Source: a bacterium (lineage in GTDB: Bacteria; AUK180). From it: a stretch of 14,491 nt of DNA. How positions within the stretch are numbered: the first letter of the stretch is position 1; the number at the start of each line of letters is the position of its first letter. The stretch is from contig JAGGYO010000343.1 of NCBI GenBank assembly GCA_021162505.1, positions 1 through 14,491 of the forward strand, given 5' to 3'. The notes under the pieces are model-generated. The model had not been told where the DNA came from, ran no database searches, and saw only the letters and a program-made list of their open reading frames with translations. Of this stretch, positions 8,885 to 14,396 are shown one piece after another. The position numbers and the translations under genes are program-made.

Positions 8885-8940
8885 ATTACTCCTTTTATAA
8901 ATACATTGTTTAAAAAGTTTAGAAGTTAAAAGGTTCAAAA
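8885..8940 (-). repeat. Outer copy of duplicated leader/RBS (direct repeat)
   Basis: Partner of the repeat at 8725-8780; the single mismatch in the 36-bp core is C/T at 8735 versus 8895. It lies just downstream of the four-helix-bundle gene stop and provides AAGGAG (8889-8894) to the ATG at 8882. The pair brackets a palindromic repeat, as expected from a duplication or element insertion in the operon leader. Confidence 0.85.
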
Positions 8941-8952
8941 ATTTAAAATTCA

Positions 8953-9318
8953 TTATTCCAACCCTTTTAAATATTTAATTAAATTGCTTATCATCCCGCT
9001 AATTTTTTTTGTTTTTTCATTTAAATCATTAAAAGTTTCATTACTTATATAATTTAAATCCAACGCTACATACAATTGGGCTCTTACTTCACCTATTGAA
9101 CCTTTTGCTATATATAAAAATCTTATAAATTCTTTATTGTAACCCTTTTCAAAACCTTCTGCAATATTTGATAATACCGAAACACTTGCTCTTTGAATCT
9201 GATTGCCTAAACCATAATCCTTTTTAAAATTTTGATTAGATGTTATTTCATAAATTTCAACAATTAATGTTCTTGATAATTGCCATACATTTAGATCTTC
9301 AAATTTTTCTACCTTCAT
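8953..9318 (-). CDS. Four-helix-bundle protein of the 23S rRNA intervening-sequence (IVP, S23-like) family
   Basis: 121 residues matching the family along its length: FEDLNVWQLSRTL near the N-terminus, then IYEITSNQNFKKDYGLGNQI, IQRASVSVLSNIAEGF, and EFIRFLYIAKGSIGEVRAQL. The length is typical. The fold is a small helical bundle that forms oligomers; the biological role is not established, though the genes are known from intervening sequences in 23S rRNA and as scattered chromosomal copies. Here the gene sits in a protein-coding unit, 31 nt after the DUF3006 stop and about 70 nt before the next start, with short TTGAAAG-type tracts on both sides. The upstream AAAAGG that could act as ribosome-binding site lies only 3 nt from the ATG and is itself part of the tract, so translation may be weak. 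It looks like an inserted passenger rather than a working member of the operon. Confidence 0.9.
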   Translation of the reverse strand: MKVEKFEDLNVWQLSRTLIVEIYEITSNQNFKKDYGLGNQIQRASVSVLSNIAEGFEKGYNKEFIRFLYIAKGSIGEVRAQLYVALDLNYISNETFNDLNEKTKKISGMISNLIKYLKGLE

Positions 9319-9321
9319 AAA

Positions 9322-9358
9322 CCTTTTAACTTTTCAACTTTTCAACCTTTCAACTTTT
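9322..9358 (-). repeat. Octamer tract GTTGAAAR upstream of the four-helix-bundle gene
   Basis: On the minus strand about four imperfect 8-nt units follow each other (GTTGAAAG, GTTGAAAA, GTTGAAAA, GTTAAAAG). The TGA stop of the DUF3006 gene lies inside the first unit, and the last supplies the weak AAAGG before the next ATG. Related tracts with TTGAACTTT/TTCAACTT occur at 8761-8790 and 8921-8945. Confidence 0.7.
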
Positions 9359-9580
9359 TGCTTTTTTGTTCTTATCTAAAAGATCCTGTCTCATCTTTTC
9401 CATTTCGGTAAAGCGTTTTTTTGTTTTCTTTTTATCTATTGAAACATCAAAATTGAGGACATCGCCTTCTTTTAGATCTTTCGGAAGTAAAGTGATAGGA
9501 ATATACATTTCTCCCCCTCTATCTAAAACGATAACCGCAATTTTCTCTTCAAAACGATCACAAACACCTGTAATTATCAT
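9350..9580 (-). CDS. DUF3006 domain protein
   Basis: 76 residues. The pattern is that of DUF3006: an N-terminal VCDRFEEKIAVIVLDRGGE, then YIPITLLPKDLKEGDVLNF, then a charged helical tail (KKKTKKRFTEMEKMRQDLLD). Length and order fit the family, predicted as a small beta-barrel-like domain followed by a helix; the biochemical function is unknown. The start is strong: AAGGAGG ends 5 nt before ATG. It is the first gene of the minus-strand unit and faces the 850-bp divergent intergenic region. From memory, DUF3006 genes are often neighbours of ComEC-like metallo-beta-lactamase genes in other lineages; that should be checked, and no such gene is in this window. The last residues (KKAKS) run into the octamer tract, so the original C-terminus may have been altered by the neighbouring insertion. 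Confidence 0.8.
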   Translation of the reverse strand: MIITGVCDRFEEKIAVIVLDRGGEMYIPITLLPKDLKEGDVLNFDVSIDKKKTKKRFTEMEKMRQDLLDKNKKAKS

Positions 9581-9656
9581 AATGTCCTCCTTTTTAACTT
9601 TTCAGAAGTATCTTTATCTTTTAATGATTTAAAAATGAAAGAATAAGAATACTCAT

Positions 9657-9673
9657 TATTGTGTATCACAATA
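9657..9673. promoter_or_regulatory. Perfect 7+3+7 palindrome, possible operator upstream of the minus-strand operon
   Basis: TATTGTG-TAT-CACAATA is a perfect inverted repeat, 77 bp upstream of the DUF3006 start codon. This geometry fits a dimeric helix-turn-helix regulator. It contains TTGTG/CACAA halves like those of Rex or CRP/FNR sites, but the 3-nt centre is shorter than in those consensus sites. I cannot name the regulator, and no regulator gene lies in the window. Confidence 0.45.
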
Positions 9674-9877
9674 CTTTTTTTAGAGCAGCGCTCCTATTAT
9701 CTTATTATGTATTCTTACATATTATTTAATTTTTTTCAAGAAGAAAAGGTAGTTTTTTTCTATTTTCTCCCATATATAGTAAATAACTTTTTCAATTACC
9801 CTTTATTAGTAATTAAATGATCTTTGAAATTTAGCATCGCCACAATAATATTCTTTTTGCAGTAATTGGGTAGCAGA

Positions 9878-9911
9878 AAATTTGTTCAAAGATTTAATAT
9901 GAAACAAATTT
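9878..9911. other. AT-rich stem-loop
   Basis: AAATTTGTT (9878-9886) and AACAAATTT (9903-9911) are perfect inverted repeats around a 16-nt loop. No T-run follows on either strand, so it is not a typical terminator. In such AT-rich DNA it could be chance. Confidence 0.35.
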
Positions 9912-10074
9912 ACCTTAAGCTTTTGAGCAGAGAATTTAATAATCACGAATTATGCGACCTTCTTAATCAGTATTAATTTTTAGTTTTTTGTTACCCAATT
10001 TAACCTGTTTCTGCTCTCCGTGCTCTATGGCTATTCTTTTGTTTTTTATAACTCTCCATTCTCAATTGTTTATC

Positions 10075-10095
10075 CAGCACTTTAAAAAGGTGCTG
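10075..10095. other. Compact stem-loop CAGCAC...GTGCTG
   Basis: CAGCACTTT and AAGGTGCTG pair over 9 positions with one G-T pair and a 3-nt AAA loop. It lacks a following T-tract on either strand. It sits between the two divergent units and could be a transcript-stabilising hairpin or a repeat remnant. Confidence 0.4.
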
Positions 10096-10114
10096 TGGTC
10101 AACTATCAACTTGT

Positions 10115-10211
10115 ATTCGGAGGTGCCTGGCTCATTTGTATTTGTGTGCCTGGCTCCGAATAATTCGTAATAATCTCTATTTGAGATTGCAACATTATCA
10201 CTTGCAATGAC
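10115..10211. repeat. Mosaic of nested direct and inverted repeats
   Basis: ATTCGGAG (10115-10122) and CTCCGAAT (10154-10161) form an 8-bp inverted repeat. Within and across it the 11-mer GTGCCTGGCTC occurs twice as a direct repeat (10123-10133 and 10146-10156). Next comes a hairpin AATCTC-TATTT-GAGATT (10172-10188). On the minus strand the stretch 10211-10183 reads GTCATTGCAAG...GCAATCTC, which resembles a degenerate copy of the GTCATTGCGAG...GCAATCTC dispersed repeat seen in many bacterial genomes. Confidence 0.55.
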
Positions 10212-10295
10212 AAGCAGGAGTAGAGGAATGGATGTTTCACGAACCTTCGGTCTTTGCTACATTTGGTTAAACATGGCGGACCTTTAATTGCTTGC

Positions 10296-10321
10296 CCCGT
10301 TTGAGATTTATCTCTAATGGG
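10296..10321. repeat. Palindromic repeat copy 2
   Basis: CCCGTTTGAGAT (10296-10307) and ATCTCTAATGGG (10310-10321) pair at 10 of 12 positions. The right arm shares CTCTAATGGG with the hairpin at 8830-8858, and the minus-strand reading gives the same PIR motif. Together they suggest a small dispersed palindromic element with copies on either side of the DUF3006/four-helix-bundle segment. Confidence 0.6.
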
Positions 10322-10384
10322 ATCAATTGCTTCTCTTTTCCCCTCCCCGTATCTACACATTCAATCATTTTCCTTTCTATTAAT

Positions 10385-10413
10385 TTGACTTTTTCCTTTA
10401 ATTTTAATATAAT
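10385..10413 (+). promoter_or_regulatory. Sigma-70-type promoter for the plus-strand unit
   Basis: TTGACT (10385-10390), a 17-nt spacer and TATAAT (10408-10413) give near-consensus -35 and -10 boxes. A start about 7 nt after the -10 box would fall at about 10420, inside the AAAGGAG ribosome-binding site (10419-10425), so the 5' untranslated region would be only about 11 nt. Confidence 0.7.
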
Positions 10414-10430
10414 TTATCAAAGGAGTTACC

Positions 10431-11168
10431 ATGAAGAAGTATGTATTAGTCCTTTTTTCTTTTTTAATTCTAAATATTTTTGCTATTACGGGAAAAGAGA
10501 TTATTGAAAAGGTTGATAAGAACAGGAGTATTTCAAATGAATATTACGAAGGTACCTTCACAATAATAAAGAATAATAGAACTTTAGTGAAGAAATTTTT
10601 CGGATATGCTAAGGATTCTGAAGAAACCTTTTATATGGAATTTACCAATCCTGAGGATAACGGTGTAAAATATTTAAAAATAAGTGATGAATTATGGATC
10701 TATTTCCCTGATGCAGATGATTATTTAAAGATCTCGGGCAGTATGTTGAAACAGGGCATGATGGGTAGTGATATGTCTTATAGTGATATGGTTACCATTG
10801 AAAATTTAGAAGAAAAATATTCTGTTGATCTTTTAGGTGAGGAAGTGCTCAATAAAGTTCCTGTTTATAAAATAGAGCTTATCGCAAAGAAAGGAACAAA
10901 GAATATTACATATTATAAGGAGATACTTTATGTCGATAAGGACAAATTCATTATATTAAATGCAGAATATTTTGCAAAATCAGGCAGATTATTAAAGACC
11001 ATTGATGTACAAGACATTAAAAAGGTCAAGGACCATTATTTCCCAACAAAAATGCTCATTAAAGACATGCGCAGAAAAAACTCTAAGACCATCATTGAAT
11101 TTCCCATAATTAAATTTGATATAAAATTACCAAAAAATGTTTTCTCTCTGGGATATTTGAAAAGGTGA
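10431..11168 (+). CDS. LolA-like outer-membrane lipoprotein-sorting protein
   Basis: 245 residues, starting with a signal peptide (MKKYVLVLFSFLILNIFA). The mature protein matches the LolA-like 'outer membrane lipoprotein-sorting protein' family: GKEIIEKVDKNRS, then TFTIIKNNRTLVKKFF, then the hallmark NGVKYLKISDELWIYFPDAD followed by ISGSMLKQGMMGSDMSYSDM. The C-terminal half is beta-rich (YKEILYVDKDKFIILNAEYF). Such proteins are periplasmic, with a lipid-binding half-barrel fold like LolA/LolB, and often sit beside MacB/LolCDE-type ABC transporter genes, as here. The cargo (lipoprotein, lipid or other hydrophobic molecule) is not known. AAAGGAG lies 5 nt before ATG, and a near-consensus promoter precedes it. 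The stop codon overlaps the next start by 4 nt (GTGA), so translation is probably coupled to the barrel gene. Confidence 0.87.
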   Translation: MKKYVLVLFSFLILNIFAITGKEIIEKVDKNRSISNEYYEGTFTIIKNNRTLVKKFFGYAKDSEETFYMEFTNPEDNGVKYLKISDELWIYFPDADDYLKISGSMLKQGMMGSDMSYSDMVTIENLEEKYSVDLLGEEVLNKVPVYKIELIAKKGTKNITYYKEILYVDKDKFIILNAEYFAKSGRLLKTIDVQDIKKVKDHYFPTKMLIKDMRRKNSKTIIEFPIIKFDIKLPKNVFSLGYLKR

Positions 11169-12199
11169 AACTCCGGTTATTTTATTTCTTTATAATTGCC
11201 ACAATTTCCATTTACGGAAGCGATATAAATATCAATGGATTATTTAGGGATGATCTTATTTTAAATAAGGGAAGCGACTTTAAATACTCCAATATAATGG
11301 AAAATCGGTTTCTGCTTCAAAAGAAGAGTGCTGCGTGGAAATATTACTTTGATCTTCGACTTTTCTTTTATTCAGGGTCAGCCGCAACCCTTTATGGGGA
11401 TGCTAAATATAGATTATTAAGGGGATTTATTAAATATTATACCAATATAGGAACATTTGTTATAGGTAAAACATATATAAATTTTGGAGCTCTTTCAATG
11501 TTCAATCCCTTCGATATGGACAAAAATGTCAATTTTAATGATCCGGCTTATGATAAAGAAGGAAAAATTGCTCTTCAATATGATTTCTCCTTTTCCAAAT
11601 TAGCAGGTGGTAAAATTTATATCAGCCCTCAAAATAAACCGCAAAATTCATTATTCGGTTCATCTCTATACTTCAATATATCTAAATTTGATCTTGGATT
11701 TATCATTAATCGTTATGGAAAGGACAATATTATTTCAGGGATCTCTTTCAAAGGAGATCTGCTGCTAACCGTTTTTGGAAATATTGGTCTTCATCTGAAC
11801 GATGTTTTTCAAAGAAAGTTCTTAGAGGCAAATTTAGGAATTGAGTATTATTTTGGTTCCACTTTATTCCAATTTATCTATTACTTCAACGAGAGCGGAA
11901 AAGACAATATATCCCAATACACCTTTTATTATAATAATGATCATTACTTTCAAGCCAAACATTACGGTTTAATAAATATTTCTTATATATATGACTATTT
12001 TTTAAATTTTTATGGCTATTCTTTTCTTAATTTTATTGACGGCAGCACACTTGATTTATTGGGTGCAAAGATCACGGTCAATAATGGTTTTGATGTCTCT
12101 TTAGAAATATTCGGTCTCACTGGAAAAGGATTAGAAGAATTTTCCTCTTCACTTTATGGGTCATACGGGATATTATGCAGATTTCAGGTAAAATATTAA
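11165..12199 (+). CDS. Outer-membrane beta-barrel protein paired with the LolA-like protein
   Basis: 344 residues from a GTG start that overlaps the preceding stop by 4 nt (GTGA). An N-terminal signal peptide (MKLRLFYFFIIATISIYG) confirms export. The mature protein is rich in Tyr and Phe and made of short alternating strands (KYYFDLRLFFYSGSAATLYG, NIGTFVIGKTYINFGALSMF, LGFIINRYGKDNIISGISFK) and ends in FQVKY, with the terminal aromatic expected of a barrel inserted by BAM. The segment 'FVIGKTYINFGALSMFNPFD' is reminiscent of DUF1302-like/alginate-type barrels often found next to LolA-like and MacB-like genes. I place it in that functional class with moderate certainty. It probably forms the outer-membrane end of an export route whose ATPase is the next gene. 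Confidence 0.78.
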   Translation: MKLRLFYFFIIATISIYGSDININGLFRDDLILNKGSDFKYSNIMENRFLLQKKSAAWKYYFDLRLFFYSGSAATLYGDAKYRLLRGFIKYYTNIGTFVIGKTYINFGALSMFNPFDMDKNVNFNDPAYDKEGKIALQYDFSFSKLAGGKIYISPQNKPQNSLFGSSLYFNISKFDLGFIINRYGKDNIISGISFKGDLLLTVFGNIGLHLNDVFQRKFLEANLGIEYYFGSTLFQFIYYFNESGKDNISQYTFYYNNDHYFQAKHYGLINISYIYDYFLNFYGYSFLNFIDGSTLDLLGAKITVNNGFDVSLEIFGLTGKGLEEFSSSLYGSYGILCRFQVKY

Positions 12200-12209
12200 T
12201 GGAGGTTAT

Positions 12210-12878
12210 ATGTTATTAAAAGTAGAGGATCTCAAAAAGACCTATCTTTCCGGCAAAGTCATTGTAAAAGCATTGAATGGTATTGATCTTGAGGTTGAGG
12301 AAAAAGAATTCACTGCCATAGTCGGTCCCTCCGGATCGGGCAAAACCACTCTTTTGAATATAATCGGATGTATCGATTCCACAGATAGTGGCAAGGTTTC
12401 TCTTGATGGAAAAGAAATTACGAATAAAACATCAAAGGAGCTCGCCCTTTTAAGACGAGAATACTTCGGATTTATCTTTCAGTCGTATAATTTGATACCC
12501 GTCTTGAACATTTTTGAAAACATTGAACTTCCTTTAAAATTATTAGGAAAACATTCAAAAAAAGAGATCGAAAATGCAGTTCTAAAGATCTTGGATGAAG
12601 TGGGATTAAATGGATTGGAAAAACGGATGCCTTTAGAGCTTTCCGGCGGTCAGCAGCAAAGAGTGTCAATTGCCAGAGCATTGGTCAAAAAGCCCAAAAT
12701 GGTCTTGGCGGATGAACCTACTGCTAATCTTGATTCAAAAACAGGTGAGGCGATTGTCGATATTATGAGAGATATGAATGAAGTTGAAGGAGTTACATTT
12801 ATTTTTTCAACGCACGACGAATTGATAATGAAGCATGCTAAAAGAACTATTCATTTAAGGGATGGCTTGGTTGTCTAA
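12210..12878 (+). CDS. LolD/MacB-family ABC transporter ATP-binding protein
   Basis: 222 residues with all the ABC motifs: Walker A GPSGSGKT (39-46), Q-loop Gln91 (FIFQSYNL), signature LSGGQQQR (144-151), Walker B MVLADEP (164-170), D-loop NLDS and the switch His202 (STHD). The length and the LRREYFGFIFQSYNLIP segment are typical of the LolD/MacB/FtsE-like (MacB) subfamily, which powers extraction or efflux of lipoproteins, peptides or other hydrophobic cargo with FtsX-like permeases. GGAGG ends 4 nt before ATG and the gap to the barrel gene is only 10 nt, so it belongs to that unit. No permease gene is present in the window; the next gene is a glycosyltransferase. The ATPase would need a partner encoded elsewhere. 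The function as ATPase is secure; the substrate is unknown. Confidence 0.93.
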   Translation: MLLKVEDLKKTYLSGKVIVKALNGIDLEVEEKEFTAIVGPSGSGKTTLLNIIGCIDSTDSGKVSLDGKEITNKTSKELALLRREYFGFIFQSYNLIPVLNIFENIELPLKLLGKHSKKEIENAVLKILDEVGLNGLEKRMPLELSGGQQQRVSIARALVKKPKMVLADEPTANLDSKTGEAIVDIMRDMNEVEGVTFIFSTHDELIMKHAKRTIHLRDGLVV

Positions 12879-12918
12879 AGATACAAAATTCTGAAAAATA
12901 GATTGTTGAAGGAATAAA

Positions 12919-14310
12919 ATGGAATTTTTTAGGAAAAACAGTACTTTTATCTTGATCTTTTTGCTTTTTATTTTAATAATAACCCCATATTCCGTACGAA
13001 AAGGTATGTTTCTTGACGGACTTACTTATTCCTCCATTGCTCGAAATATGGCAGAAGAGAACGGTACATTCTGGAAGCCTCATTATACAAAGACAACCTA
13101 CAATACTTTTTACGAAACCCTACCCTTGCAATTCTTTTTACAATCAATATTTTTTAGGGTATTCGGGGATAAGATATGGGTTGATCGTATCTATGGCATA
13201 TTTATGGTATTATTAACAATTTTCTTTTTCATGCTGCTCTTAAGGAAAATAGGCTCTTTTGCAAAAACCGGGGAAAAAGAAGAATATAATGATATTGTCA
13301 TTAGCTGGTCTGCATTTTTATTTATTGTAATACCCGTGATCATGTATTCTTCAGTGAACAATTTGCTTGAAAACACTGTGACTCTTTTTGCGGTACTTAG
13401 TGTATATACGGCAGTTAAAAGTTTTAGTTCAAAACATAATATTCTCTTTTCCATATTAAGCGGATTATGTATATTGGCTGCTTTTTTAAGTAAATCCGTC
13501 GTGGGATTATTTCCTCTTATTGTATATCCCACTATAGGTATTGTTTTCAAAAAGAAGCGCTGGTTGAAACATTGGACCTTTCAAGTTGGAACCTTTATTA
13601 TAGTTTTAGGTTTTATTTTGGTCTTTATCAAAGGCGGTAGAAACTGTATCTTCTCCCATTTTCAAAAGCAGATATTCCCCAGCATTGAAGGGACAAGAGA
13701 AATATACAATAGTCGCCTGGGATTTTTTCTTCTTTTCCTGCAGGAATTTTCCGTACCTCTCATTGTCGCCTTACTTTTAAGCCGATTTAAAAAATGGCAT
13801 GTGGGAAAGATCCCCATATTTTTCCTGATCATTGGTCTATCGGGTTTGATTCCGCTGGCAATCAGTCAGAAACTCGCCAGAAGATATTTTGTGCCTTCAT
13901 TACCGTTTTTTGCCGGTGCATTGGGATATTCAACCTATTGGGCTGTACAAAAGACCGTTAAACTTCCGGTTTTCAAAATTATATATAAATATCTCCATTT
14001 AATTATTATTATAGCCATTATTTTTCTCGGGATAGTCTCAATGGGCAAGATACATAAAAATAAAACCCAGTGGGGGGAGGTACTTCCCAACTGGAAAGAA
14101 TTAAAGATCTATGATAGGAATATTCTCGTCAAACCGTGCGGCTTTAAACCGAGTTGGGGAGATATTGCATTTTTTCAAAGACATTTCAAATGGTCTTTCG
14201 GTAATGGCAAATATCTTTTACAAAAAAAAGTTAAACCGTGTCCGGTGGATCCCAAAGAATACAGATCTCTTATTAATGGGCCTAAACTCCGTTTTTGGGA
14301 AAAGAAATAA
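12919..14310 (+). CDS. GT-C fold (family 39-like) integral membrane glycosyltransferase
   Basis: 463 residues with about ten predicted transmembrane segments: the first at about 9-23, others around 93-108, 128-147, 153-168, 172-205, 221-239, 267-286, 299-315, 328-344 and 360-376. The first loop after helix 1 holds an acidic motif (MFLDGLTYSSIARNMAEENG, Asp33) and the later FYETLPLQFFLQ, corresponding in order to the DE..Y..ia..m and 'EKPPL' segments of GT39/ArnT-like enzymes that use polyprenyl-phosphate sugars on the outer face of the inner membrane. The acceptor may be lipid A, a glycan or a protein and cannot be told from sequence. A soluble tail of about 80 residues follows the last helix. 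GAAGGA lies 5 nt before ATG. It is 40 nt after the ATPase gene, so co-transcription is possible, but a functional link is not established. Confidence 0.85.
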   Translation: MEFFRKNSTFILIFLLFILIITPYSVRKGMFLDGLTYSSIARNMAEENGTFWKPHYTKTTYNTFYETLPLQFFLQSIFFRVFGDKIWVDRIYGIFMVLLTIFFFMLLLRKIGSFAKTGEKEEYNDIVISWSAFLFIVIPVIMYSSVNNLLENTVTLFAVLSVYTAVKSFSSKHNILFSILSGLCILAAFLSKSVVGLFPLIVYPTIGIVFKKKRWLKHWTFQVGTFIIVLGFILVFIKGGRNCIFSHFQKQIFPSIEGTREIYNSRLGFFLLFLQEFSVPLIVALLLSRFKKWHVGKIPIFFLIIGLSGLIPLAISQKLARRYFVPSLPFFAGALGYSTYWAVQKTVKLPVFKIIYKYLHLIIIIAIIFLGIVSMGKIHKNKTQWGEVLPNWKELKIYDRNILVKPCGFKPSWGDIAFFQRHFKWSFGNGKYLLQKKVKPCPVDPKEYRSLINGPKLRFWEKK

Positions 14311-14396
14311 TTGACACTGTGCGGTAATTTTAATTGTTATTCATTACCCTGATTACCATTGAGAATAAAGCGATTTATATAGTGGGATTATATTTA

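Larger units (their letters stand above)
9581..10430. other. 850-bp divergent intergenic region with operator-like palindrome, hairpins and degenerate repeats
   Basis: I find no credible protein gene here. Frames at 9988-10170 (plus) and 10106-10360 (minus) have no proper ribosome-binding site, and the latter is made of repeat sequence. The region separates the two divergent units. From left to right it contains a perfect palindrome (9657-9673), a small GC-rich inverted repeat GAGC-AGC-GCTC (9683-9693), AT-rich sequence with a 9-bp stem-loop (9878-9911), a stem-loop at 10075-10095, a mosaic of degenerate repeats (10115-10321) and a sigma-70-type promoter (10385-10413). No tRNA or recognisable riboswitch was seen. 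Confidence 0.7.

Noticed and set aside
9320..9360. Octamer tract as a CRISPR array
   Set aside because: Units are contiguous 8-mers without spacers, and no cas gene is nearby.
9683..9693. GAGC-AGC-GCTC inverted repeat next to a T-run as a terminator
   Set aside because: On the plus strand the T-run precedes the hairpin, and on the minus strand the hairpin is followed by A residues, so neither orientation gives a rho-independent terminator.
9864..10016. Long-range inverted repeats AATTGGGTA/TACCCAATT and AGCAGAAA/TTTCTGCT as transposon ends
   Set aside because: The two pairs are not nested in the order expected of a single inverted repeat, and there is no transposase between them; chance in AT-rich DNA is likely.
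10106..10360. An 84-codon minus-strand frame in the divergent region
   Set aside because: It consists of dispersed repeat sequence (hairpin, GTCATTGC-like repeat, GTGCCTGGCTC repeats), with no convincing ribosome-binding site or protein family resemblance.
13191..13550. A 119-codon minus-strand frame
   Set aside because: It lies fully antisense within the glycosyltransferase gene and has no start signals; a shadow frame.
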